In this document: positions 16,408 to 24,764 of the stretch, piece after piece | How the letters are laid out: every line of letters starts with the position of its first letter | Position numbering within the stretch: the stretch's first letter is position 1 | Assembly (NCBI RefSeq): GCF_001905505.1 | Contig: NZ_LIPG01000001.1 | Coordinates: 868,001 to 932,000 of the forward strand | DNA length: 64,000 nucleotides | Direction of reading: 5' to 3' | From: Streptomyces sp. CB02058 | GTDB taxonomy: Bacteria; Actinomycetota; Actinomycetes; Streptomycetales; Streptomycetaceae | Position numbers and translations under genes: made by a program | Notes under the pieces: model-generated | Databases searched by the model: none | The model's input: the letters and a program-made list of their open reading frames with translations, nothing else | Told to the model about the DNA's origin: nothing

Positions 16408-16959
16408 ATGACCGCCACCGTCCTCGACCCCCGTACGGCACTCGTCGTCGTCGACCTGCAGAAGGGCATCGTCGCCCTTCCGACGGCCCACCCGGCGGAC
16501 GGCGTCGTCGCCCGCTCGGCCACCCTCGCCGACGCCTTCCGGGCCAAGGGCCTCCCTGTCTTCCTGGTCCGTGTGACCGGCGGCGCCCCCGGCCGCAACG
16601 AGAGCCGCGTCCCGCCCCGGGAGCCCGCCGCCGACTGGGCCGAGATCGTGCCCGAGCTCGGCCCGCTCGACGGCGACACCGTCGTCACCAAGCAGCAGTG
16701 GGGCGCTTTCCACGGCACCGCGCTCGACCTCGAACTCCGCCGCCGGGGCATCACGCAGGTCGTGGTGACCGGCATCGCCACCAGCATCGGCGTCGAGTCC
16801 ACCGCCCGCGCCGCCCACGAGCACGGCTACCACGTCACCGTCGCCACGGACGCCGTCACCGACATGGACGGCGAGGCCCACCGCAACAGCGTCGAGAAGA
16901 TCTTCCCGAGGCTCGGCGAGACCGACACCACCGACGCGATCGTGAAGCTGCTGGGCTGA
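16408..16959 (+). CDS. Isochorismatase-fold hydrolase without the nucleophilic cysteine
   Basis: A 183-residue protein of the isochorismatase/cysteine hydrolase superfamily. It shows ALVVVDLQKGIVALP (catalytic Asp near residue 16), the Lys in VVTKQQWGAFHGT and the conserved cis-peptide region VVTGIATSIGVESTARAA. In amidohydrolase members such as nicotinamidases the position after the last Ile is Cys; here it is Gly (codon GGC), as in true isochorismatases of the EntB/PhzD type. A nicotinamidase-like thiol mechanism is therefore unlikely. The substrate is unknown. It follows a MarR/MFS pair, so a role in handling the exported or inducing compound is possible. The start has an AAGGAG site. Confidence 0.85.
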   Translation: MTATVLDPRTALVVVDLQKGIVALPTAHPADGVVARSATLADAFRAKGLPVFLVRVTGGAPGRNESRVPPREPAADWAEIVPELGPLDGDTVVTKQQWGAFHGTALDLELRRRGITQVVVTGIATSIGVESTARAAHEHGYHVTVATDAVTDMDGEAHRNSVEKIFPRLGETDTTDAIVKLLG

Positions 16960-16981
16960 CCTCCCGGCCGGGGCCGGACGC

Positions 16982-17010
16982 GGGGCCGCACGGGTGACGT
17001 CGGCGGCCCC
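16982..17010 (+). terminator. Hairpin after the marR-MFS-hydrolase operon
   Basis: An 8-bp inverted repeat (GGGGCCGC at 16982-16989, GCGGCCCC at 17003-17010) lies 23 bp after the stop codon. Confidence 0.4.
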
Positions 17011-17051
17011 ACCGGCCGCGTCTGCCTCCGCCCGCGCGTGAAAGTGCGTTC

Positions 17052-17080
17052 AGTGGATCAGCGAATCAGTCTGATCAACT
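17052..17080. promoter_or_regulatory. Inverted repeat upstream of the lpqW-like gene
   Basis: Arms AGTGGATCAG (17052-17061) and CTGATCAACT (17071-17080) pair at nine of ten positions around a 9-bp spacer. The repeat lies 76-104 bp upstream of the start, within the likely promoter. Confidence 0.45.
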
Positions 17081-17155
17081 GCAAATGCCACCAGAACGCA
17101 TCATCCGGTCCATTCCGGTACGGGGTGGACCGGGCCGGCCCCGGAGGTATCAGCC

Positions 17156-19432
17156 ATGGCCCACGTCGGCGTCCCGCGCGGGACGGCCCGAAAGCGCCGC
17201 TCGGTCGCGCTCCTGGCGACAGGTGTGCTCACGATCCCGGTACTGGCGGGCTGCACCTCGGACAGCGAGGGCCCCGCCCCGGTGGCCGTCCCGCAGGACA
17301 TCTCCCCGGCCGCCCGGGACCGGGTGGCGGAGGGCTCCACGCTCACCTGGGCGATCGACGCGGTGCCCGCCACCCTCAACGCCTTCCAGGCCGACGCCGA
17401 CGGGGCGACCGCGCGCATCGCCGGTGCCGTGCTGCCCTCCCTCTTCCCGATGGACGCCAGGGGCGAGCCCAGGCTCAACCCCGACTACCTGGAGTCCGCC
17501 AAGGTCATCGAGCAGGAGCCCAAGCAGGTCGTCCTCTACAAGCTGAACCAGCAGGCCGTGTGGAGCGACGGCCGCGAGATCGGCGCCCCGGACTTCGTCG
17601 CCCAGTGGCGCGCGCTGAGCGGCAAGGACTCGGCGTTCTGGACCGCGCGCAACGCGGGCTACGAGCGGATCGAGAAGATCGAGCGAGGCAAGGACGACCT
17701 CCAGGTCCGCGTCACCTTCTCGAAGCCGTACGCCGACTGGCGCTCGCTCTTCTCGCCGCTCTACCCGAAGGAGGTGACGGGTTCGCCCGGCACCTTCAAC
17801 GACGGCGCGAGGACCACCCTCAAGAACACGGCAGGGCCCTTCCGGCTGCGCGGGGTGAACAAGAGCAAGGGGACCGTCGTCCTCGACCGGAACCCGCGCT
17901 GGTGGGGGAACGAGGCCAAGCTCGAATCCCTGGTGTTCCGCGCCGTCGAGCCCAAGGACCGGGCGGACGCGCTGACCGGGGGCACGGTGGACGTCGCCGA
18001 CATCGACACCGCGACCGCCGGCCGCATCGCCCTCGCGGCCCGCTACCGCAGCGGGAGCGCCGGCCCGCCCGCCCACGGCCCCGGCGCCGACATCACCCCG
18101 GCCGCCGCCCTGCGCTCCTGGGCCCTGGCCAACGGTTCGGACGAGGAGGCCGCGGAGACGGCACGCGCCGCCCGGAAGAAGAACCAGGCAGCCATCGCGG
18201 TCTACGCGGCCGAGCAGAAGACGCTGCGCGGTTTCGACGTACGCAAGTCCCTGGAGCCCGCCTACACGCAGCTCGCGCTGAACGGCGAGTCCGGGCCCCT
18301 CTCCGACGACCGGGTGCGCCGCGCCATCGCCCGCACGCTGGACCGGCAGGAGCTCGCCGACATCGTGCTGAAGCCGCTCGGCCTGTCCGCCGAGCCGCCC
18401 GGGAGCCACCTGGCCCTGGCCGGGCAGCCCGCGTACAAGGACGGCAGCGGAGCGCTCGGCGACCAGGACGCCAAGGAGGCGCAGGCGCTCCTGGCCGACG
18501 CGGGATGGACCCCGGCCGGAGCCGTCCGCAGGACCCAGGACACCAAGGCGGGCAGCGAGGCCGAGAAGAAGAAGGCCGGCGAGAAGGCCGAGGCCGAGGA
18601 GAAGGCGGGGGAGAAGGCCGGGAAGGACGAGAAGGCGGCCGACAAGACGGAGAAGACGGAGAAGACGGAGAAGACCGAGAAGGCGGAGAAGGACGGCACG
18701 GCCTCGCGGGACGAGGGGACGTACGTCGTCGGCGACGAGAAGCCGGGCGACCGGCCCGCCGGTGACGGCGAGGTGACCGCCCAGGACAAGCGGCCCGGCG
18801 GCGCCGCCGGTGCCTACGCCCCCGCGGGCACCGCCGCACCCGCCCCCGCGGCGGCGAAGACCCGCATCGGCAAGGCCGGCAAGCCGCTGACCCTGCGCTT
18901 CGTCCTGCCGTCGGGCCCCGGATCGCAGCCGCTGCGCAGCGTCGGGGAGAAGATCGTCGAGATGCTCGACTCCATCGGGATCGGCACCCAGATCACGAAG
19001 GTCTCCGACGAGAGCTACTTCAAGGACCACATCGCGTCCGGCGACTACGACATGGCGCTGTACTCCTGGCCCGCCACCGCCTACCCGGCGACCGACGGCC
19101 GTCCGATCTTCGCCAAGCCGGAGCCCGCCACCGACGGCTCGCTGCTCGTCGAGCAGAACTACACCCGGGTCGGTTCGGACCACATCGACCAGCTCTTCGA
19201 CCGTGCGGTCTCCGAGCTCGACGCCACGAAGTCCAGGGACCTCCTGAAGCAGGCCGACGCACGGATCTGGGCGGCGGCGGGATCGATTCCGCTGTATCAG
19301 AGGCCACAGCTGGTCGCCGTCGACAAGAAGCTCGCGAACATCGGCGCCTTCGGCTTCGCCGCTCCCCGGTACGAGGACATCGGATTCACCGCGCGACAAG
19401 CGGCAGGTTCCCCCGCGAATCGTAAGAAGTAG
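17156..19432 (+). CDS. LpqW-like orphan family 5 binding lipoprotein
   Basis: A 758-residue extracellular lipoprotein (lipobox LAGC, Cys33) of the peptide-binding family 5 fold. Recognisable blocks include LTWAIDAVPATLNAFQADAD, VWSDGREIGAPDFVAQWRAL and FNDGARTTLKNTAGPFRL. No permease or ATPase gene is adjacent; the gene directly precedes typA. That typA neighbourhood and the orphan state match Mycobacterium LpqW (Rv1166, beside typA Rv1165), a family 5-like protein that affects mannolipid synthesis rather than transport. Roughly residues 460-570 are a Lys/Glu-rich insert with repeated EKTEKT units, which the family lacks and which lengthens the protein by about 100 residues. GGAGGT precedes the ATG. 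Assignment as LpqW is inferred from fold and synteny. Confidence 0.8.
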   Translation: MAHVGVPRGTARKRRSVALLATGVLTIPVLAGCTSDSEGPAPVAVPQDISPAARDRVAEGSTLTWAIDAVPATLNAFQADADGATARIAGAVLPSLFPMDARGEPRLNPDYLESAKVIEQEPKQVVLYKLNQQAVWSDGREIGAPDFVAQWRALSGKDSAFWTARNAGYERIEKIERGKDDLQVRVTFSKPYADWRSLFSPLYPKEVTGSPGTFNDGARTTLKNTAGPFRLRGVNKSKGTVVLDRNPRWWGNEAKLESLVFRAVEPKDRADALTGGTVDVADIDTATAGRIALAARYRSGSAGPPAHGPGADITPAAALRSWALANGSDEEAAETARAARKKNQAAIAVYAAEQKTLRGFDVRKSLEPAYTQLALNGESGPLSDDRVRRAIARTLDRQELADIVLKPLGLSAEPPGSHLALAGQPAYKDGSGALGDQDAKEAQALLADAGWTPAGAVRRTQDTKAGSEAEKKKAGEKAEAEEKAGEKAGKDEKAADKTEKTEKTEKTEKAEKDGTASRDEGTYVVGDEKPGDRPAGDGEVTAQDKRPGGAAGAYAPAGTAAPAPAAAKTRIGKAGKPLTLRFVLPSGPGSQPLRSVGEKIVEMLDSIGIGTQITKVSDESYFKDHIASGDYDMALYSWPATAYPATDGRPIFAKPEPATDGSLLVEQNYTRVGSDHIDQLFDRAVSELDATKSRDLLKQADARIWAAAGSIPLYQRPQLVAVDKKLANIGAFGFAAPRYEDIGFTARQAAGSPANRKK

Positions 19433-19474
19433 CAGGTCAAAGCCATATTCGAAGCTCAGATACAGCTCAATTCC

Positions 19475-19503
19475 CTTGCCCGCCGAAGCCGCCGGCGGGC
19501 AAG
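19475..19503 (+). terminator. Hairpin after the lpqW-like gene
   Basis: An 11-bp perfect inverted repeat (CTTGCCCGCCG at 19475-19485, CGGCGGGCAAG at 19493-19503) lies 43 bp after the stop. Confidence 0.6.
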
Positions 19504-19587
19504 GTGGTGTCCGCCCAGACCCGGGCTGCTCGTCTTCTCACACCCCTTGCCGTCCGTCCGCACTCCGGCCGGATGATGACGTAATAC

Positions 19588-19620
19588 CGGCTGAATATCG
19601 GCTGAACAGTGGCTGAAGCC
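19588..19620. promoter_or_regulatory. Three 11-bp direct repeats upstream of typA
   Basis: GGCTGAA occurs at 19589, 19600 and 19611, exactly 11 bp apart. Read on the minus strand this is TTCAGCC in three helically phased copies, similar to the direct-repeat units (GTTCACC type) of Streptomyces PHO boxes. The rest of the 334-bp spacer 19433-19766 holds the hairpin above and no gene. Confidence 0.45.
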
Positions 19621-19766
19621 AGGCCCTGTGGATCGGGCCGGGAAGCCCCGGACCCGTCGGGCCCGTACCATTGGACTAGCCGTGGCGTGCCGCCCGGCGG
19701 GCGTACGAGGACTCGAGACCGACTGAGACGCCTGATCCCACGATCCGAGAGAAGCGCAAGCCACCC

Positions 19767-21641
19767 ATGCCCACGCGCCACGACATCCGTAACGTAGCCA
19801 TCGTCGCCCACGTCGACCACGGCAAGACCACCCTGGTCGACGCCATGCTCAAGCAGGCCGGCGCCTTCGCCGCGCACGCCGCCGAGAACCTCGACGAACG
19901 CATGATGGACTCGAACGACCTGGAGCGTGAGAAGGGCATCACGATCCTCGCCAAGAACACGGCGGTGAAGTATCACCCCAAGGACGGCGGGGACCCGATC
20001 ACGATCAACATCATCGACACCCCCGGCCACGCCGACTTCGGCGGCGAGGTCGAGCGTGGTCTGTCGATGGTGGACGCGGTCGTCCTGCTGGTCGACGCCT
20101 CCGAGGGCCCGCTGCCCCAGACCCGCTTCGTCCTGCGCAAGGCGCTGACGGCCAAGCTGCCGGTCATCCTCTGCATCAACAAGACGGACCGGCCGGACTC
20201 CCGGATCGCCGAGGTCATCGACGAGACGTACGACCTCTTCCTGGACCTGGACGCCGACGAGGACCAGATCGAGTTCCCGATCGTCTACGCCTGCGCCCGT
20301 GACGGCGTCGCGTCGCTGACCAAGCCGGAGGACGGCAGCGTCCCCGCGGACAGCGACAACCTGGAGCCCTTCTTCACGACGATCCTCTCCACGGTCCCCG
20401 CGCCGGAGTACGACGACGCCGCCCCGCTGCAGGCCCACGTCACCAACCTGGACGCCGACAACTTCCTCGGCCGTATCGCGCTCTGCCGCGTCGAGCAGGG
20501 CGAGCTGCGCAAGGGCCAGACGGTCGCCTGGATCAAGCGTGACGGCACGGTCTCCAACGTGCGCATCACCGAGCTCCTGATGACCGAGGCGCTCACCCGC
20601 AAGCCGGCCGAGAAGGCGGGCCCGGGCGACATCTGCGCCATCGCCGGTATCCCGGACATCATGATCGGTGAGACCCTCGCCGACCCCGAGAACCCGATCG
20701 CCCTCCCGCTGATCACGGTGGACGAGCCCGCCATCTCGATGACCATCGGCACGAACACCTCGCCGCTCGTCGGCAAGGGCGGCAAGGGCCACAAGGTCAC
20801 CGCCCGCCAGGTGAAGGACCGTCTGGACCGCGAGCTCATCGGTAACGTCTCGCTGCGCGTCCTGGACACCGAGCGCCCGGACGCCTGGGAGGTCCAGGGC
20901 CGTGGTGAGCTCGCGCTGGCGATCCTGGTCGAGCAGATGCGCCGTGAGGGCTTCGAGCTCACGGTCGGCAAGCCGGAGGTCGTCACCAAGCAGGTTGACG
21001 GCAAGACGCACGAGCCGATCGAGCGCATGACCATCGACTCGCCCGAGGAGCACCTCGGCGCCATCACGCAGCTGATGGCGACCCGCAAGGGCCGCATGGA
21101 GACGATGACGAACCACGGTTCGGGCTGGGTCCGCATGGAGTGGATCGTGCCCTCCCGCGGCCTCATCGGCTTCCGTACGGAGTTCCTGACGCAGACCCGC
21201 GGCACCGGCATCGCGCACTCCATCTTCGAGGGCCACGAGCCGTGGTTCGGCGAGCTGCGCACCCGTCACAACGGCTCGCTGGTCGCCGACCGCGCGGGCT
21301 CGGTCACGCCGTTCGCGATGGTCAACCTCCAGGAGCGCGGTGTCATCTTCACCGAGGCCGGCACCGAGGTCTACGAGGGCATGATCATCGGCGAGAACTC
21401 CCGCGCCGACGACATGGACGTGAACATCACCAAGGAGAAGAAGCTCACCAACATGCGTGCGGCTTCCGCGGACACCACGGAGAACGTGGTGCCCGCCCGC
21501 AAGCTCTCCCTGGAGCAGTCCCTGGAGTTCTGCCGCGACGACGAGTGCATCGAGGTGACCCCGGAGACCGTCCGCATCCGCAAGGTCGTCCTGGACGCCA
21601 AGCAGCGCGGCCGTTCGGCCTCGCGCGCGAAGAACGGCTGA
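19767..21641 (+). CDS. typA: Ribosome-associated GTPase TypA/BipA
   Basis: A 624-residue translational GTPase. The G1 motif is AHVDHGKTTL (about residues 13-22), G3 is DTPGHADF (about 77-84) and G4 is NKTD (about 138-141). EF-G-like domains and the BipA-specific C-terminal domain follow (VPSRGLIGFRTEFLTQTRGT, about 462-481). It binds ribosomes and affects subunit assembly and stress translation. A good terminator follows the gene. It lies downstream of the lpqW-like gene, the same pairing as in mycobacteria. Confidence 0.97.
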   Translation: MPTRHDIRNVAIVAHVDHGKTTLVDAMLKQAGAFAAHAAENLDERMMDSNDLEREKGITILAKNTAVKYHPKDGGDPITINIIDTPGHADFGGEVERGLSMVDAVVLLVDASEGPLPQTRFVLRKALTAKLPVILCINKTDRPDSRIAEVIDETYDLFLDLDADEDQIEFPIVYACARDGVASLTKPEDGSVPADSDNLEPFFTTILSTVPAPEYDDAAPLQAHVTNLDADNFLGRIALCRVEQGELRKGQTVAWIKRDGTVSNVRITELLMTEALTRKPAEKAGPGDICAIAGIPDIMIGETLADPENPIALPLITVDEPAISMTIGTNTSPLVGKGGKGHKVTARQVKDRLDRELIGNVSLRVLDTERPDAWEVQGRGELALAILVEQMRREGFELTVGKPEVVTKQVDGKTHEPIERMTIDSPEEHLGAITQLMATRKGRMETMTNHGSGWVRMEWIVPSRGLIGFRTEFLTQTRGTGIAHSIFEGHEPWFGELRTRHNGSLVADRAGSVTPFAMVNLQERGVIFTEAGTEVYEGMIIGENSRADDMDVNITKEKKLTNMRAASADTTENVVPARKLSLEQSLEFCRDDECIEVTPETVRIRKVVLDAKQRGRSASRAKNG

Positions 21642-21699
21642 CACTCGCCGGAGCCGTCCGAAACTGGTCGGCGAACCGTCGGATCGAGTCATTGACATG

Positions 21700-21742
21700 A
21701 GGCCCGGACCCCCGCAGACACTGTGGGGGTCCGGGCCTTTCG
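21700..21742 (+). terminator. Rho-independent terminator of typA
   Basis: A 17-bp stem (arms 21700-21716 and 21722-21738, one non-Watson-Crick pair, loop GACAC) is followed by TTTC. Confidence 0.85.
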
Positions 21743-22084
21743 TCAACCCGTTTTCCTGACCGAGGTGTCCGCATATCGTGCGTCGCTCTCCGGAACATGT
21801 GTTAACGGTCCGTTTCGGGGGTGTCTGTCTGGGATCACTTTGTCCGGATTTCGGGCAACCAGCCCTTCTCGATGTTGTCAAACCGAGACCCTTTAAGTGT
21901 GGTTTACAGCCCGGTGTTCCTTAATAGTTGGCTGCATTGAGCTCGGGTCAATGGGTCGGCGCACTGTGGGGAGTGCGGACTCACGAGCACACTCGGGGCA
22001 CTGAAACGATCGCCGTCAGGGGTGTCGGTCGATCACTCCAGTGCCCCTCTTGTAGTCAAAAGTGGACTCATGAGGAGGAAACCC
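21743..22084 (+). promoter_or_regulatory. Promoter and structured leader of the first Opp operon
   Basis: This 342-bp gene-free stretch precedes the first binding-protein gene. Its end can fold: GGGGCACTG (21995-22003) pairs with CAGTGCCCC (22039-22047), and inside, GATCG-type arms (around 22009-22033) extend the fold. The stem ends about 18 bp before the GAGGAGG ribosome site. It may act as a 5' leader or mRNA-stabilising element. A clear promoter could not be assigned. Confidence 0.45.
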
Positions 22085-23713
22085 ATGCGCGGTGCCAAGA
22101 GCGCCAAGTGGGTCGCGGGAGCGGCAATCATCGCCCTGGCCGCGACTGCCTGTGGCGGGGGCAACGATGACAACAGCAGCGACTCGGCCTCGAAGGAGAA
22201 GGGCAAGCCCGCGGGCTACGTCTCCATCGACGTCGGCGAGCCGCAGAAGCCGCTGATCCCGGCCGACACGAACGAGTCGCTCGGCAGCTACGTCATCCAG
22301 TCGATCTTCACGCAGCTGCTCGACTTCGACGCGGACGGCAACATCGTCTACACGAACGCCGAGTCCGTGAAGTCGACGGACAACAAGACGTGGACGGTCA
22401 AGCTCAAGGCGGGCTGGAAGTTCCACGACGGCACCCCGGTCACTTCCGAGTCCTACATCAAGGCCTGGAACTGGTACGCGAACGTCAAGAACGCCCAGCA
22501 GAACGCGTTCTGGTTCGAGGACATCAAGGGCTACGCGGACGTCCACCCCGAGAAGGGTGACCCGAAGGCCACGGAGATGTCCGGCCTGAAGGCTGTCGAC
22601 GACACCACCTTCACGATCGAGCTCAACAAGCCGGTTCCGTACTACGAGTACAAGCTCGGCTACACCACCTTCGCCCCGCTGCCCGAGGTGTTCTACAAGG
22701 ACACCAAGGCGTTCGGCCAGGCGCCGGTCGGCAACGGTCCCTACGTCTTCGAGAAGTGGGACCACAAGAAGCTCATCCAGGTCAAGGCCAACCCTGACTA
22801 CCAGGGCCCGAACAAGGCCAAGAACAAGGGTGTCCTCTTCAAGAACTACGCGACCGTCGAGGCCGCGTACCAGGACCTCCTCTCCGGCAACCTGGACATG
22901 ATCCGCCAGGTCGGCCCGAAGGACCTGCCGAAGTACAAGACGGACCTCGGCGACCGCGCGATCGACGAGCCGTACGCGGCCATCCAGTCGCTGGTCCCGA
23001 CCTTCTACTCGAAGACCTTCAAGGACATCGACCCGAAGGTCCTCCAGGGTCTGTCGATGGCGATCGACCGTGACACGATCACCAAGACCGTGCTCAACGG
23101 CACCCGCAAGCCCGCCACCAGCTTCACGCCTCCGGGCGTCGCCGGTAACCAGGACCTGGGCACCGACGTGTTCAAGTTCGACGCGGCCAAGGCGAAGGCG
23201 CTCGTCACCGAGGGCGGCGGCGTTCCGGGCAACAAGATCTGGATCCAGTACAACGCCGACGGTGGCCACAAGGAGTGGGTGACCGCGGTCTGCGAGTCCA
23301 TCCGCAACTCGACCGGGGTCGACTGCATCCCGGACGCCAAGCCGGACTTCCAGACCGACCTGGAAGCGCGTGACAACGACGAGGTCAAGTCGATGTACCG
23401 CGGTGGCTGGGTGGCCGACTACCCGCTGAACGTCAACTTCATGCGGGAGCTGTACGGCACCACCGCCGAGGCCAACAACGGCCGGTTCTCCGACAAGGAG
23501 GTCGACGCGGCCTTCAAGAAGGGCGACAACGCGGCTTCCCTGGACGAGTCGATCAAGGCCTACCAGGACGCCGAGAAGCTCGTCCTCGAGAAGATGCCGG
23601 CGATCCCGCTCTGGGAGTACAAGACCAACGGTGGCTACTCGAAGTCGGTCGACAACGTGACCATCGACTTCCACGGTGACTACAACATCACCGAAGTCAC
23701 GGTCGTCAAGTAA
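22085..23713 (+). CDS. Oligopeptide ABC importer binding lipoprotein, operon 1 (OppA/BldKB-like)
   Basis: A 542-residue family 5 peptide-binding lipoprotein. Its signal peptide starts MRGAKSAKW and ends in LAATACGGG with lipidated Cys23. A Ser/Asp-rich linker and the family blocks WTVKLKAGWKFHDGTPVTSE, NGPYVFEKWDHKKLIQVKAN and QGLSMAIDRDTITK follow. GAGGAGG lies 8 bp before the ATG at 22085. It is the first gene of a five-gene importer and has the same layout as the second operon 6 kb downstream, whose binding protein is clearly paralogous. A relation to Streptomyces BldK, which imports an extracellular oligopeptide needed for aerial growth, is likely at family level; which paralogue is functionally BldK cannot be decided here. 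Confidence 0.92.
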   Translation: MRGAKSAKWVAGAAIIALAATACGGGNDDNSSDSASKEKGKPAGYVSIDVGEPQKPLIPADTNESLGSYVIQSIFTQLLDFDADGNIVYTNAESVKSTDNKTWTVKLKAGWKFHDGTPVTSESYIKAWNWYANVKNAQQNAFWFEDIKGYADVHPEKGDPKATEMSGLKAVDDTTFTIELNKPVPYYEYKLGYTTFAPLPEVFYKDTKAFGQAPVGNGPYVFEKWDHKKLIQVKANPDYQGPNKAKNKGVLFKNYATVEAAYQDLLSGNLDMIRQVGPKDLPKYKTDLGDRAIDEPYAAIQSLVPTFYSKTFKDIDPKVLQGLSMAIDRDTITKTVLNGTRKPATSFTPPGVAGNQDLGTDVFKFDAAKAKALVTEGGGVPGNKIWIQYNADGGHKEWVTAVCESIRNSTGVDCIPDAKPDFQTDLEARDNDEVKSMYRGGWVADYPLNVNFMRELYGTTAEANNGRFSDKEVDAAFKKGDNAASLDESIKAYQDAEKLVLEKMPAIPLWEYKTNGGYSKSVDNVTIDFHGDYNITEVTVVK

Positions 23714-23771
23714 CACACGCCTGAGGGCCCCCACTCGGCCATCAGCCGCCCACACCAGGCAGTAGGTCCCG

Positions 23772-23803
23772 GGGGCCGCTCTTCCTATCGGGAGAGCGGC
23801 CCC
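23772..23803 (+). terminator. Intercistronic hairpin between binding-protein and permease genes, operon 1
   Basis: GGGGCCGCTCTTCC and GGGAGAGCGGCCCC-like arms form a stem of at least 11 bp around TATC, 59 bp after the binding-protein stop and 32 bp before the permease start. It probably trims or attenuates the operon so that the binding protein is made in excess. Confidence 0.6.
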
Positions 23804-23834
23804 TGGGCTGCTTTATCCCCTATCGGAGGCAAAC

Positions 23835-24764
23835 ATGGGGCGTTACGTCGCGCGGCGACTGCTCCAGATGATCCCGGTCTTCCTCGGGTCAACCTTGCTG
23901 GTCTTCGCCATGATGTACGCGCTGCCCGGCGATCCCGTGCGCGCGCTCGCGGGCGAACAGACCGTGGACCCCACGCAGATCGCGGAAATGAAGAAGGAGC
24001 TCGGGCTCGACCTGCCGCTCTGGCATCAGTACTGGAACTACCTCGTGAACCTGTTCCAGGGTGACTTCGGCACGCAGATCGCCAGCGGTCGGCCGGTCGC
24101 CGACATCATCTCGGAAGCGTTCCCGATCACGGTCCGGCTGGCCCTGTTTGCCTTCATCTTCACGGTCGTCGTCGGTATCTCCATGGGCATCTTCGCGGGT
24201 CTGAAGGCCGACACCCTTCGTGACCGCGGTCTGCTCGTGCTGACCCTCCTGCTCATCTCGGTTCCCTCGTTCGTACTCGGCTTCCTCGGCCAGTACTTCT
24301 TCGCCTTCCAGCTCGGCTGGGTCCAGCCCAACGTGAGTCTGGAAGCGACATCCAGCGAGCTGATCCTGCCCGCCGTCGTGCTCGGGTCCTTGTCGCTCGC
24401 CTATGTGGCACGACTGACCCGCACCTCGGTCGCCGAGAACCTGCGCTCCGACTACATGCGCACCGCCGTGGCCAAGGGGCTGCCGCGCCGCCGCATCATC
24501 GGGGTCCACCTGATGCGCAACTCGCTGATCCCCGTGGTCACCTTCCTCGGTACCGACCTCGGTGCCCTGCTGGGCGGCGCCGTCGTCACCGAGGGCATCT
24601 TCAACGTCAAGGGTGTCGGCTACAACGTCTTCGACGCGCTCCGGCACCGCGAAGGCGCCACCGTCGTCGGCATCGTGACGCTGATCGTCATCGTCTATCT
24701 CGTCGCCAGCCTGGTCGTCGACCTGCTTTACGCGGTCCTGGACCCGAGGATCCGTTATGCCTGA
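23835..24764 (+). CDS. Peptide ABC transporter permease (DppB/OppB type), operon 1
   Basis: A 309-residue permease beginning MGRYVARRLLQMIPVFLGST, the standard OppB N-terminus. It has about six membrane segments, a conserved external loop GDPVRALAG and the EAA-like loop RTAVAKGLPRRRIIGVHLMR. It ends LDPRIRYA. A GGAGG site precedes the ATG. The last eight bases overlap the next permease gene. Confidence 0.95.
   Translation: MGRYVARRLLQMIPVFLGSTLLVFAMMYALPGDPVRALAGEQTVDPTQIAEMKKELGLDLPLWHQYWNYLVNLFQGDFGTQIASGRPVADIISEAFPITVRLALFAFIFTVVVGISMGIFAGLKADTLRDRGLLVLTLLLISVPSFVLGFLGQYFFAFQLGWVQPNVSLEATSSELILPAVVLGSLSLAYVARLTRTSVAENLRSDYMRTAVAKGLPRRRIIGVHLMRNSLIPVVTFLGTDLGALLGGAVVTEGIFNVKGVGYNVFDALRHREGATVVGIVTLIVIVYLVASLVVDLLYAVLDPRIRYA

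Noticed and set aside
14485..16881. 798-codon minus-strand frame across marR, the MFS gene and the hydrolase gene
   Set aside because: It is antisense to three well-supported genes, and its composition (Gly/Asp/Glu/Arg strings) is a codon-bias artefact.
17039..17052. TGAAAGTGCGTTCA, similar to the LacI box TGAAAGCGCATTCA
   Set aside because: It has lost the GCGC core symmetry and lies before an unrelated lipoprotein gene; with two changes in 14 bases chance is likely.
19467..21881. 804-codon minus-strand frame opposite typA
   Set aside because: TypA on the plus strand is certain; the antisense product has no recognisable motif.
21928..22170. 80-codon plus-strand frame with two Cys pairs before the first Opp gene
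   Set aside because: It overlaps the leader hairpin, the ribosome site and the start of the lipoprotein gene in another frame, and has no ribosome site of its own.
22016..23755. 579-codon minus-strand frame opposite the first binding-protein gene
   Set aside because: Shadow of the plus-strand lipoprotein gene; no domain and no ribosome site.
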